Positions 27,768-36,835 of a stretch of 64,000 nucleotides of DNA are shown one piece after another. Within the stretch, counting starts at the first letter, position 1, and every line of letters starts with the position of its first letter. The notes under the pieces are model-generated. The model was not told the origin of the DNA and did no database searches. It was given only the letters and a program-made list of their open reading frames with translations. The stretch comes from Streptomyces sp. NBC_00083 (GTDB lineage Bacteria; Actinomycetota; Actinomycetes; Streptomycetales; Streptomycetaceae), in the NCBI RefSeq assembly GCF_026343295.1, contig NZ_JAPELY010000001.1:3588735-3652734 (forward strand). Direction: 5' to 3'. Position numbers and translations under genes: made by a program.

Positions 27768-29008
27768 CCGCGGATGCCCAGAGTGCGGCGCGCGGGACGA
27801 CTGCCGCCGGGCCGGTGCTGCCGCGCGCGTTCTGGTGGCTGTGGACCGCCACGCTCGTCAACCGGCTCGGCGGCTTCGTCGTCGTGTTCCTGTCCCTGTA
27901 CGTGACACTCGACCGGGGCTACTCGGCCTCGTTCGCGGGGCTCGTCACCACGCTGTACGGCGTCGGCGGCGCCGTCGGCGCGGTCGTCGGCGGCCTGCTC
28001 GCCGACCGCCTGGGCCGGCGAGCGACCCTGCTGGGCGCTCAGTTGCTGTGCGCCGTCGGCACGGGGGCGCTGGCGTTCACCCAGGGACGGGCCGCGCTCG
28101 CGGCCACCGCGTGCCTGGTCGGCCTGGCGGGCAACGCCTCCCGGCCGGTCGTCCAGGCCATGGTGGCCGACATGGTCACCGCGAAGGCGCGTGTCAGAGC
28201 CTTCTCCTTGGTCTACTGGGCCGTCAACATCGGGGTGGCGGTCTCCGCCGCGCTCGCGGGAGTGCTGGCGCAGCACGGATACACCCTGCTGTTCCTCGGT
28301 GAGGCAGCGGTGACCGTGGTGTGCGCCCTGACCGTTTACCACGCGGTGCCCGAGACGCGGCCCGACCCGGCCCGGCAGGGAAACGACGCCGACCCGGGCG
28401 CGGACGCGGGCGCGGACGCGGACGCCGGGAAACTGTCACGACGGCGTCGCTTCACGGCCTTCGTGGCCGTGACCTTCCTGGTCGCACTGCTGATGCAGGA
28501 GGTCAGTACCGCGCTGCCGCTCACCATGACACGGGAGGGCCTCAGCGCACGCGACTATGGCCTGGTCATCAGCCTCAACGGCCTGCTCGTGGTGGCGCTG
28601 CAACTCCCCGTGAGCCGGATCCTCGCGCGCTTCGGCCCGGCGGGCCCCCTGGCCCTGGGGACGCTGCTGCTGGGCGGGGGGCTGGGCATGACGGCCATGG
28701 CGGGCTCCCTCACGGCGTACGCCCTGACCGTCGTGGTGTGGACGGTCGGCGAGATCCTGCTGGCCCCGACCGCCATGGCAGCTGTGGCCGACCTGGTGCC
28801 GGGCCACGCGAACGGCCGCTACCAGGGGATGTACAGCTTCGCCTGGTCGTCCGCGGCGTGCGTCGCGCCAGCGGCCTCGGGATACGCGCTGGACACCGTG
28901 GGCCCGACCCCCCTGTGGGCGGGCAGCGCGATGCTGGGCGCGCTGGCGGCCGCCGGGTACTTCCTCATCCTGCGCGGACGGCCGACGGGCAGCACCACGG
29001 ATGAATAG
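27764..29008 (+). CDS. MFS transporter (probable product exporter)
   Basis: About 414 residues and 12 predicted membrane segments. The first half has the family loop GGLLADRLGRRATLLG after helix 2; a hydrophilic Asp/Ala/Gly-rich linker (GADAGADADAGKLSRRRR) marks the central loop; helices 7-12 follow. GTG 27764 is preferred because AGGAG lies about 10 bases upstream and the codon overlaps the stop of the small ORF; GTG 27743 in the same frame is an alternative. Fits a role in exporting the operon's product or self-resistance. Confidence 0.88.
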   Translation: MTADAQSAARGTTAAGPVLPRAFWWLWTATLVNRLGGFVVVFLSLYVTLDRGYSASFAGLVTTLYGVGGAVGAVVGGLLADRLGRRATLLGAQLLCAVGTGALAFTQGRAALAATACLVGLAGNASRPVVQAMVADMVTAKARVRAFSLVYWAVNIGVAVSAALAGVLAQHGYTLLFLGEAAVTVVCALTVYHAVPETRPDPARQGNDADPGADAGADADAGKLSRRRRFTAFVAVTFLVALLMQEVSTALPLTMTREGLSARDYGLVISLNGLLVVALQLPVSRILARFGPAGPLALGTLLLGGGLGMTAMAGSLTAYALTVVVWTVGEILLAPTAMAAVADLVPGHANGRYQGMYSFAWSSAACVAPAASGYALDTVGPTPLWAGSAMLGALAAAGYFLILRGRPTGSTTDE

Positions 29009-29020
29009 GACGACGAGCGA

Positions 29021-29064
29021 GCAGAACGACGCACGAGCAGAACGACGCACGAGCAGGACGAGCA
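29021..29064. repeat. 16-bp tandem repeat before the last operon gene
   Basis: GAGCAGAACGACGCAC occurs twice in a row followed by GAGCAGGACGAGCAGGAGG, which includes the AGGAGG ribosome-binding site of the next gene. Slippage at this repeat may have set the 71-base gap. Confidence 0.6.
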
Positions 29065-29079
29065 GGAGGATGTACAGGG

Positions 29080-30372
29080 ATGGCCGATGAGATCACGTTC
29101 TGGGATTTCTCCAGGTCGCAGGCGCTCAGCCGCCACAACGGTTCGCGCATCGACGTGCGGGAGATCTCGGAACTGTGCGCTGTTCGCGGGGAGATCGAGG
29201 CCGTCGATCCGCACCTGCCCTCAGCGGACGAGATGGTGGGAATCCATCCTTTGGCGCTGAAGCGGCCGCGCAGATGGGAAGCGGCGATCGCCGCGATGAT
29301 CTACGCATCCAGCGGACAGGTCGCCTTGCGGGAGGAGATCATCAAGGCGCGAGAGCTGCTGGACCGACTTTCGAAGCACGACCGCAGCGCTCTCACGGTG
29401 CCGCGCATGCTGGCGCTGGTCCCCACCATGATCGCCGGCTTCCGCTTCAGCCGGCAGGGCGAGACGTTCAACCCGGAGGCGAACCGCTATCTGGAAGGCG
29501 CTCGCTTCCTGTCGGTGCTGCTGGAGGAGCGGCCGGCCCTGGAGGTGGAGATCGGACTGTGCGCGCACCGGGCGGGTGTGAGCAATCCGGTCCTTCCGGA
29601 GCACGTCAGCTCGACGGGCGCGAACCGCATGGTGGCGTTCGTGGCCTCGCTCCTGGACAACTCGCGGGCGGGGCGGCGCACGGTCAGTGTCTCCCAGCAG
29701 ACGGCGACCGACCGGGCCGCCGGCACGGTGAACTCCCTCGTCTTCCTGCACTACGCGCACGGAGGGAAGCTGGAACACTTCCTCCGCACCCTCGACCAGC
29801 ATGCGGACGACATACGCGCCGTGCTGGCCCGGCACGACGCCGCCTCGGCGACGCGTTTCCGGTTCACCCCGCTCGATCCGTTCAGCGAGGTGGTGGAGCG
29901 GGACATGGAGGAGGTGTTCGGACCGGACTGGACCGGGGCGCCCACCGATCCGCGATGGCGGCCCGGGGGCACACTGGACTCGGCCGTCGAGGAGGCGAAG
30001 GGGAAGATGGCGCGATTCATGCGGGACGCGCCGCTGGACGTCGACCGGCTGCTCAGGCTGCACAAGGACTCCGACACTCCAAGCGAGCGAGGTGTCTCGG
30101 CGCTCCACTGGTTCGACCGGCACCAGCGGCAGCCGCTCGGCGTCCGGGCCCGTTACGACGTCGCCTTCCACCACCGCCTGGCCCTGACCACCCTGGAGAA
30201 GGACGGTGTGGGGATCGGCATGGAGCGGGGGTGGGACGCGTACCAGTGGCTGGCCTGGAGCGCCGCGTACGGCTCCGCGGGAACGGCGATGCCGCTCCTG
30301 TACGCAAGGAGCTCGACCGAACCCACGCACCACGTCTCGCTGCGGAGCTTCAACCTCCGGCAGTTCTGGTGA
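29080..30372 (+). CDS. Unrecognised 430-residue protein, last gene of the operon
   Basis: A soluble-looking protein (MADEITFWDFSRSQALSRHN...) with no signal peptide or membrane segment and no motif I recognise. It is rich in Arg and Leu helices, with IPHP-like GIHPLALKRPRRWEAAIAAM and a C-terminal GWDAYQWLAWSAAYGSAG. AGGAGG lies about 10 bases before the ATG. It follows the exporter by 71 bases on the same strand with no terminator seen between, so it belongs to the operon. It may be a new enzyme or a self-protection protein. Confidence 0.7.
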   Translation: MADEITFWDFSRSQALSRHNGSRIDVREISELCAVRGEIEAVDPHLPSADEMVGIHPLALKRPRRWEAAIAAMIYASSGQVALREEIIKARELLDRLSKHDRSALTVPRMLALVPTMIAGFRFSRQGETFNPEANRYLEGARFLSVLLEERPALEVEIGLCAHRAGVSNPVLPEHVSSTGANRMVAFVASLLDNSRAGRRTVSVSQQTATDRAAGTVNSLVFLHYAHGGKLEHFLRTLDQHADDIRAVLARHDAASATRFRFTPLDPFSEVVERDMEEVFGPDWTGAPTDPRWRPGGTLDSAVEEAKGKMARFMRDAPLDVDRLLRLHKDSDTPSERGVSALHWFDRHQRQPLGVRARYDVAFHHRLALTTLEKDGVGIGMERGWDAYQWLAWSAAYGSAGTAMPLLYARSSTEPTHHVSLRSFNLRQFW

Positions 30373-30630
30373 AGGGCGGGAGCGTCGGCACCCCCACCTG
30401 GCACCTTCCGGCGCCCGGTCCCGCGGGCCGGGCCGAACGCCAGTAACCCAACCACCCCAGTCACACCGCTCGTTTTGCAGACCCACTACGCGGACATGGT
30501 GGATCGCCGCCGCACCGACAGCGGTGGCGATCCCGTTGGCAGTCGTGCTCTGCGGGACGAGAGGGCGTAGCTGGTCGATGTCGGGCCTCGTCAGGCGCGG
30601 TGGTTGGGGAGAACGCGTGCTGATGCCTGG

Positions 30631-31075
30631 TCAGTGTGACGCGGATTCGGGAGCGAAGCTGCGCAGGAGGTTACCGGTCGTGTCGGGGCCCTCCAGCATG
30701 GGTGTGTGACTGACACCGTCCAGGATCTCGATTCGGGCGTGGGGGACTCGGCGGTAGTCCTGGGCGGAGGCCGGCTGCCAACGCCGGTCCTGGGAGCCCA
30801 AGATGACCAGCGTGGGCAGGCCGAGACCGGCGAGCCGGTCAGGGATGGGTTGCTCCTTCACATACGCGGTGGACGCCTCTTGGGTCGTGGTGAGGCCGCG
30901 GTGCGTCATGCCCCGGATGTCGGCGATCATCTGGTGGGGGATCCGTACCTTGCGGGTGGAGGCGGTGTTTAACCCGTCACGGATCAAGCCGTCGGTACGC
31001 AGCCGCCAGAGCAGTTCCCCCAGCACCGGCGTCAGGCGGCCGGCGACGCTGTCGCCGAGGAACGCGTCGTGTCCC
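30631..31075 (-). pseudogene. C-terminal half of an alpha/beta hydrolase
   Basis: About 148 residues reading GLPTLVILGSQDRRWQPASA and IEILDGVSHTPMLEGPD, with the catalytic Asp and His regions of an alpha/beta hydrolase and the preceding cap helices. The nucleophile elbow half is absent and the frame upstream of ~31,075 loses resemblance. It is a 5'-deleted relic. Confidence 0.75.
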
Positions 31076-31158
31076 GACACCGCGTCTTGGCGTGGAACCC
31101 CTCTGTGATGGTCTACGTCTTCTCTGCTGAAGATCATGGTCGTAGGAGAGGACACAGG

Positions 31159-31404
31159 GTGAGTGACCGCGAGCGAGGCCAGGACACCGAACCCGCGCCC
31201 ACCGGAGACGCTCCCTGGTGGGCCGGGCTGAGGCTGACCGGAGGAGTGGTTCTCGCCGTGAGCGGGATAGGGCTGCTGCTGTGGCTGATCCTGCGCGGAG
31301 GCGCGGCTGACGACGACTGGTCCCGCTACTACGGGGCCGGGAAGATCGTGGCCATCGGATGCGTCATTGTCGGCACGACGCTCCTGGCCCGCCGCCGCGG
31401 GTGA
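31159..31404 (+). CDS. Small two-helix membrane protein
   Basis: An 81-residue protein with a short charged N-terminus, two hydrophobic helices (LTGGVVLAVSGIGLLLWLIL and IVAIGCVIVGTTLLA) separated by a GGAADDDWSRYYGAGK loop, and a basic end. GTG 31159 follows GGAGAGGACACAGG. No family recognised. Confidence 0.65.
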   Translation: MSDRERGQDTEPAPTGDAPWWAGLRLTGGVVLAVSGIGLLLWLILRGGAADDDWSRYYGAGKIVAIGCVIVGTTLLARRRG

Positions 31405-31668
31405 GGCGGTGTTGGAAAGGCGGACGAGTGCGACACAGCCTGTTTCGGCCGGCGATCAGGTCGCGGTCAAGGGGGTGTGTGATGGGGGAGCCCGGCCGTG
31501 GCGCGCGTCCGGTGCGGTGCGGCGGTGCCGGTGGAGCGCACCACGACGGGCGGTGCGCGGGTGGTGCGTTCTTGCTGGCTCAGAGCAGTACTCAGGCGTG
31601 CCAAATGCCTCCAAGGGGCGTCACGATGTGTGATGGATCGCTCGCAGGGCAGGGCGCCTGCCGGTGCG

Positions 31669-32571
31669 TCATCTGGGGGCCGACCTGTTCCGGGGTGCTC
31701 GGTCGCGCAGGACAAGCAGGGTCCAGCCGCGGCCGGCTGGATCGAGTGGTCTGGTCGCGGCGGTGAAGAGTTCTGCGGCTCGGCGGTAGGAAAGCCGTCC
31801 TCGGCCCGTCACCGGGCAGCGGTCGGCTGGCGGTGTGGCGGCGGGAGCCCGCCGGGCGGTGACGAACACCGGCCCCGCGGTGCGCCCGGCCAGCAGCATG
31901 GGCAGCAGGCGCGCTGTGCCTTGTCCCCAGCTCAGGTGTCCTGCCGCATGCTCCTTGGTGCGTCGGCGGGGTAGGTCTAGGTGGTCGATGTTGAGGGCGA
32001 GTACCTGTTCAACGGGGGCTCGCGACTCGTGGAGGAGGTGCCACAGAGCCAACTCCCTGAGTGGAGCCCGCAAGGCGAGGGCGGCGCGGGCCCGATCCGG
32101 GTCAGCGGCGGTCGCCCTCGCAGTCGTAGAAGCACCAGAGGGGGCGGGTGTCAGTGCAGGGTTCGGTGTTGGCGGGGCCAGTCCGGTCGCTGGGTCTGTG
32201 GTGGTCCAGCCTTGTGCCAGCCACCATGCCGTAGCTGCTCGAAGGCAGGCCAGTTCGCGGGCCAGTGTGCGTGGTTGCGCGGCGGCGGCGCGGTCGGCCA
32301 GTCCCCGTAGCAGCCGCTTTGGGGCCCTCGGGTCGTCGAGCAGGGCAAGAGGAACGACGGGTGGGTGGGCGCCCCTGCGCTCGCGACCGGTCGGGGCCCG
32401 GCGGTCGACCAGTGGCCAGGCCCATCCGTGCAGCGAGATGCGGTAGACGCGGCGGGAGGCGCTGCCGAGATCGGCCGCAGCGAGGTAGCGGTCGACGGCG
32501 GCACTGTATTCCACCGGTGCCGGGCGGAGTGTGCCCACGTCGCCGGTTTGGCGCTGACTCATGCTAGCCAT
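31669..32571 (-). pseudogene. Tyrosine recombinase/integrase, C-terminally broken
   Basis: About 300 residues. The first half is a core-binding-like helical domain (VDRYLAAADLGSASRRVYRI, LARELACLRAATAWWLAQGW). The second half begins the catalytic domain with the first active-site Arg (HLLHESRAPVEQVLALNIDHLD) and a segment LSYRRAAELF, but where HxLRH should follow the text is GWTLLVLRDRAPRNRSAPR and then a stop, so the second Arg, His and the nucleophile Tyr are lost. A decayed integrase of an integrative element; ATG 32571 or 32562. Confidence 0.7.
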
Positions 32572-32573
32572 CC

Positions 32574-32663
32574 GCAGTAAATGAGCTTCGTGAGGACTGC
32601 CTCGGTCTTCCATAACTGAGCCTATCACCAGGCATGTTGCAGTAAATACGGGCCATTTACTGC
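32574..32663. repeat. Three copies of GCAGTAAAT upstream of the integrase
   Basis: GCAGTAAAT lies at 32574-32582 and 32639-32647 and as its reverse complement ATTTACTGC at 32655-32663. The last two form a 9-bp stem with a 7-base loop. AT-rich for this genome, located right before the integrase gene, so they may be regulator or recombinase arm sites. Confidence 0.55.
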
Positions 32664-32760
32664 GGTAATTCATGCCGATGGGAAATTGCTCGTGGGAGAC
32701 TCAGGTTTCTTCCTGGAATTGCTTGCAGGGAATAGGTTGATGGAGGAAGAGTGCGGACCC

Positions 32761-34011
32761 ATGACGCTTCGCACTTGCCCTTCCGCTGTATCCAGGCCCC
32801 GGACGGCTGCTCACCGTCTGCGCACGCTGCGGCACCCTCGATTCCGCCGTTTCCTCGTCGGCCAGAGCACGTCGCTGCTCGGCTCCGGGATGAACACGAT
32901 CGCCACGACCTTCGCTGTGCTGCAGCTGCCTGGCGGCGGGGTCGACGCTGTCGGCGTGGTGATGGGGGCTCGGATTCTCGCGGTGTTGGCGGTGCTGCTG
33001 CTCGGCGGAGTGTTCACCGATCGGCTCGGGGCCCGTGCGGTCATGCTGACAGCGGATCTGCTTCGATTCGCCTCTCAGGGCGTGCTCGCCGTGCTGCTGC
33101 TCACCCACAGCGCGAGAATCTGGGAAGTCGTCGCCCTGGCGGTGGTCCTCGGAATCGGTGAGGGAGGGTTCAGTCCGGGCCTGACAGCTCTGGTGCCTGG
33201 CCTTGTTCCTGCAGACGACCTTGCGGACGCCAACGCGGTGCTGCAGATCGCCCAGGCTGTGGCCTCGGTGGCGGGGCCAGGTCTGGCCGGTCTGCTCCTC
33301 GCGGTTTCTGATGCGGGCTCAGTGGTCGCTGTCGACGCGGTCAGCTACGGCATGAGCGTTGTGGCCCTGGCCGGGCTGCCCCTGTCGCAGTCGGCCGCGC
33401 TCCGCCGCGGGTTGTTCACCGAACTGGGGCGCGGCTGGAAGGAGTTCACCTCCCGCACATGGTTGTGGGTCACGACCCTCCACATCAGCCTGTTCAACTT
33501 CCTCCTCTGGGCTCCGTTCCTGGTACTTGGACCGGCTCTCGCCCAGCAGCGGCTCGGCGGCGCGAGGGCCTGGGGACTGGTATTGGCCTTATACGGCATC
33601 GGCTCGATCGTCGGCGGCCTGGCGCTGCTCGGCAGGAACCCCAACCGGGCACTCGCCTGGTCCATGGCCGCATCCGTCGGCTGGGCCATTCCGGCGGCGG
33701 CGCTGGCCGCGCGGGCACCCCTGGCCTGGGTGGGAGCCGCTGCACTCCTAGCGGGGGGCGGAGCAGCGGTGTGCAATACCCTCGTGACGACTGTCATCCA
33801 GCGCGAGATCCCCGCCGAGATCCGCGGACGCATCAGCGCCCTCGACAGCTTGGGCGCCTTCGCTCTGGGACCGCTCGGACTGGCGCTGGCCGGGCCGGTG
33901 TCGGGCGTCGTGGGAGCAGACCGGCTCCTGGGGCTCGGTGTGCTGTGGCAGCTGACCGCAGTCGCGGTGGTACTGGCGCTCCCGTCCGTGCGAAGGCATG
34001 ACGCAAAGTGA
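32761..34011 (+). CDS. MFS transporter of the enterobactin-exporter-like (MFS_3) group
   Basis: About 416 residues, 12 predicted helices. FRRFLVGQSTSLLGSGMNTI at helix 1, FTDRLGARAVMLTADLLRF after helix 2, and VIQREIPAEIRGRISALDSL in the second half are typical of the MFS_3 group that export siderophores or macrolide-like drugs. ATG 32761 follows GGAGGAAGAG at some distance; ATG 32740 is the alternative. Transcribed away from the broken integrase; substrate unknown. Confidence 0.88.
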   Translation: MTLRTCPSAVSRPRTAAHRLRTLRHPRFRRFLVGQSTSLLGSGMNTIATTFAVLQLPGGGVDAVGVVMGARILAVLAVLLLGGVFTDRLGARAVMLTADLLRFASQGVLAVLLLTHSARIWEVVALAVVLGIGEGGFSPGLTALVPGLVPADDLADANAVLQIAQAVASVAGPGLAGLLLAVSDAGSVVAVDAVSYGMSVVALAGLPLSQSAALRRGLFTELGRGWKEFTSRTWLWVTTLHISLFNFLLWAPFLVLGPALAQQRLGGARAWGLVLALYGIGSIVGGLALLGRNPNRALAWSMAASVGWAIPAAALAARAPLAWVGAAALLAGGGAAVCNTLVTTVIQREIPAEIRGRISALDSLGAFALGPLGLALAGPVSGVVGADRLLGLGVLWQLTAVAVVLALPSVRRHDAK

Positions 34012-34189
34012 AATTCTTGAGCTGGCCGTCAAGTACGGCAGACCCTGGTCCCCTACTCGGGTTCGGTGCGTGCTTGAGAGGCTTTGAGTCGGCTGACGAC
34101 GTAGCTGGCGGGATCTCCCCGTTGCGTTCGTGCCAGTTGTGGGCCGTGCCGTCGGCGGGGCCGAGAAGGTCGGCGGGGCCGAGGAGGTC

Positions 34190-34375
34190 GGCGAGCATCT
34201 TCCAGTCAGCGGCGCCGACCATCGCCAGCCAGGCCCCGTTGCGCCCAGCTTGGTCAGTCGCTCTCTCTGCTCGGGCAGCAGCTGTGTCTAGGTGCGGGGT
34301 TGCTGCTGGCGCCACCTGCGGGTGCCGATGTCGTCGCCGTTGTAGGCGACGCGCGGCGCGACGTGGGCGGGGCGC
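34190..34375 (-). pseudogene. Fragment of a helicase-associated domain with an in-frame TAG
   Basis: The minus strand reads YNGDDIGTRRWRQQQPRT, a TAG at 34290-34288, then TQLLPEQRERLTKLGATG. This matches the helicase-associated repeat of the intact helicase at 60-63 kb (DSDDIGRWRWRQQEPGTWTQ then LMPEQQERLAALG), with Trp replaced by TAG. The rest of the gene is missing. Just downstream the frame shifts. Confidence 0.6.
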
Positions 34376-34415
34376 TGTCGGCGTCGGCCAGGTCGGTGGG
34401 CGCCGGGTAGTGCCG

Positions 34416-35498
34416 TTAGAGGAGGGGACCGTCTACGAATTCGGCTCCGGCGGCGATGGCGAGGTCTGGTCCGAGAGCGGCGGACGGGGTGTGAGCGCCG
34501 GGGCGTCCCTTGCCTGCGGCGAGCTGGAGAGCGGTCTGCGCGGCTACGGCGGAGGTGAACTCCATGGCGTCGCCGGCTCGGAGCCAGCCCTCGCGGACGG
34601 TGCCGTCGGGCCAGGTGATGAGGGCGTGGCCCCAGGTGTGGGGGCGCGGGCGGGGGGCGGCCTTGGCCTTGATCCCGGCCATCCTGCCGATCGCGAAGGT
34701 CTGCACGGCCGGGATCCGCAGGATCGCTGACAACACGGGCAGGGCCGTTCGGACCGCGAGCGAGGCGGGAATGAGGCCGGAAGCCGCCGACGCCGAGGGG
34801 GCGCCGCTCACCCTTTGCGCGGCGATGAGTTCACCGGAGGGGACGCCGACCGAGGAGATGTGCTCCCCGTTGGGCAGGGTCAGGTGATGGATCTCCCCGC
34901 CGAGGCGGGTCTTGACCAGCTGGCCGCCTTCGTAACGCCGGCCTCCCATCGCGAGGCTGTTCACGATGCTGGCGGCAAGAGCGGTGCCGAGTACGCCTTC
35001 CTCGACGGCGACCGAGGCGATGGCGTCTACCCGGACTCGGCTTGGGACAGGGCGGTTCTCGCACATGCGTGCCACGATCGCCTCCGTTCCGACGACGCCG
35101 AACCCCGCTCCGGTCACCAGCGTGCTTCCTGCGGTGGTGGCTTCGTCGTGCAGGGCGAACAGGCGGTGGAAGGCGGTCGGGTCGTTTGCCTGGTCGACGT
35201 AGTGGCCGCCGGGCATGCAGGCGCGTGCGAGCCGGGCGGCGCTCTCGGCATAGTCGCCGATGGTGTTGACGACGACGGCGGGCCGCTGGTGGGTGATCTC
35301 GGCGGCCATGGCATCGGCCCCTGACGCGACGACAATCTTCGCGTCCGCGTCGAGCCCGAGGTCGGCGGCGGCCTTACGCAGTCGGTCGGCATCGCGTCCG
35401 ACCAGGACGGGGACGGTTCCGGCCGCCACGGTCTGTGCCGCGACGGCACGCCCCACGGGGCCGGTGGCCCCCAGAATCCAGATCTCGCTCTGTGTCAT
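34416..35498 (-). CDS. Saccharopine dehydrogenase-like NAD(P)-binding oxidoreductase
   Basis: A 360-residue protein with Rossmann start EIWILGATGPVGRAVAAQ, NTIGDYAESAARLARACM and GGHYVDQANDPTAF, the pattern of trans-acting saccharopine-dehydrogenase-like reductases. Divergent from a TetR gene across a 90-base region holding a long palindrome, so it is the probable regulated target. The stop is TAA. Substrate unknown; such enzymes reduce enoyl or keto groups of small molecules. Confidence 0.85.
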   Translation of the reverse strand: MTQSEIWILGATGPVGRAVAAQTVAAGTVPVLVGRDADRLRKAAADLGLDADAKIVVASGADAMAAEITHQRPAVVVNTIGDYAESAARLARACMPGGHYVDQANDPTAFHRLFALHDEATTAGSTLVTGAGFGVVGTEAIVARMCENRPVPSRVRVDAIASVAVEEGVLGTALAASIVNSLAMGGRRYEGGQLVKTRLGGEIHHLTLPNGEHISSVGVPSGELIAAQRVSGAPSASAASGLIPASLAVRTALPVLSAILRIPAVQTFAIGRMAGIKAKAAPRPRPHTWGHALITWPDGTVREGWLRAGDAMEFTSAVAAQTALQLAAGKGRPGAHTPSAALGPDLAIAAGAEFVDGPLL

Positions 35499-35516
35499 AA
35501 TTCCTGCACCCTCCGC

Positions 35517-35568
35517 GATGTCTCACTGTGTCATCATCAGGCTAGCATTGATGTCACAGTGAGACATC
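35517..35568. promoter_or_regulatory. Palindromic operator between the TetR and reductase genes
   Basis: GATGTCTCACTGTG at 35517-35530 and its exact complement CACAGTGAGACATC at 35555-35568 flank 24 bases. Each arm extends as ATGTCTCACTGTGTCAT / ATGTCACAGTGAGACAT, so two copies of a ~17-bp site face each other. Placement midway between divergent genes supports TetR binding with repression of both promoters. Confidence 0.75.
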
Positions 35569-35588
35569 TGTGCGGGTAGGATACGGGG

Positions 35589-36152
35589 ATGGCACGTTGG
35601 GACGCTGGAGCACTGGAACGCCTGCGCCAGGCAGCACTGGACCTGTTCGGCGAGCATGGCTACGACGCCGTGACGGTGACGCAGATCGCGGAACAAGCGG
35701 GGCTGACGCGGCGGACCTTCCACCGGTACTTCCCCGACAAGCGGGAGATTCTTTTCGCCGGCTCCGAGCGGCTGCCCCCCGCCGTGGCGGAGGCCGTCCT
35801 CGCCGCGGATCCCGAACTCGCACCGCTGCAGGCGGCGCTGTCGGCCCTCCGTATGGTCGGTGCGGAGGTCAGCGCGATCATCTCCGATTCCGCACAGCGC
35901 AGAGCGATCATCGAGACCAGTCCGGAACTACGGGAACGCGAGCGCACCAAGGCCGCTGCGGTCACCGCTGCTCTCCGGGACGCCCTGGAACGGCGCGGGG
36001 CCGGGCCTACTGAGGCGCGCCTCGCGGCGCAGGTGGCCTCGATCGTCTCCGAGGAGGCGTTCGGGCGCTGGACCGACGGCGAGGGTCCCTTCCCCCGGTG
36101 TTTCGACGTCGCCGAGGCGGCGGTCCATGCGGTGCTGACCAAGGACACATGA
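35589..36152 (+). CDS. TetR family transcriptional regulator
   Basis: A 187-residue TetR: LRQAALDLFGEHGYDAVTVT and IAEQAGLTRRTFHRYFPDKREIL form the N-terminal HTH (residues ~10-55); the rest is the all-helical ligand domain. Divergent to the saccharopine-dehydrogenase-like gene and next to the palindromic operator, so it probably represses that gene and itself until an unknown ligand binds. Confidence 0.92.
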   Translation: MARWDAGALERLRQAALDLFGEHGYDAVTVTQIAEQAGLTRRTFHRYFPDKREILFAGSERLPPAVAEAVLAADPELAPLQAALSALRMVGAEVSAIISDSAQRRAIIETSPELRERERTKAAAVTAALRDALERRGAGPTEARLAAQVASIVSEEAFGRWTDGEGPFPRCFDVAEAAVHAVLTKDT

Positions 36153-36177
36153 GCCAACGCTCCAGCACGGTGGCTCT

Positions 36178-36640
36178 GTGGACCGAGGCGTTGTGCAGAG
36201 GCCAGTCGGACGCAACGAGATCCTCGATGTGATCCCACTACTCCACCCGATCTGGGCCGACGCCGACCCCGACGGCGTCACCTTCGCCGAGAGCCAGGCT
36301 GTTCAAGCGAGGACGAGGAGCTGGAACGGGACTTCGTGGCGCGCACGGCCCGCTGGAGCCACACCGAGCGGGTGCTGCTCACCTGCAACCAGGTTGTCCA
36401 CGACTACGAGCTGCCCGCGACCGAGGGCAAGCGCGGCGACCCGCGATGGCCGGTCTTCGTACGCCGCCACGGCTTCGACATCGAGCACCCCGTGCAGTGG
36501 TAGGTCGAAGCGCTCGCGCCGGACGAACTCAGCCCCCTGGTCCTCGCCGCCGCCGACCTGCACGTCGACCGTCAGGTCCTCGCACGGCAGAGAGCCTGGC
36601 AGGAGGAGCAACGCCGCGCCCTGGCTCCTTCGTATGGGCT
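36178..36640 (+). pseudogene. Decayed gene with a frameshift and an in-frame TAG
   Basis: Plus-strand pieces: NEILDVIPLLHPIWADADPD in one frame, then from 36306 SEDEELERDFVARTARWSHT... GFDIEHPVQW in another, a TAG at 36501-36503, and in the same frame VEALAPDELSPLVLAAADLH and RQRAWQEEQRRAL. The coherent composition across the TAG indicates one former gene. Family not recognised. Confidence 0.45.
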
Positions 36641-36795
36641 CGGGCACGCCGGGCGGGACGTCGTCCTGGACGGCCGCTTCGGCCCTGGGCCGCAACACCC
36701 GGTGCGACACCACCGCGCAACGCGAGCGCCGCAACGGGCCCTCGCCGATGCGGTATATCCAGGCGAAGGCCGGACCGGCCCGCGGGATTCTGCTG

Positions 36796-36835
36796 TCAGG
36801 TCAGGTCAGGTCAGGTCAGGTCAGGTCACGTCAGG
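36796..36835. repeat. 5-bp tandem repeat TCAGG
   Basis: TCAGG is repeated about seven times (one copy changed to TCACG) immediately at the 3' end of the Lrp/AsnC gene. Simple slippage tract. Confidence 0.8.

Noticed and set aside
36796..36835. CRISPR-like repeat array
   Set aside because: The units are 5 bases with no spacers; it is a simple slippage tract. No other region shows repeat-spacer alternation.
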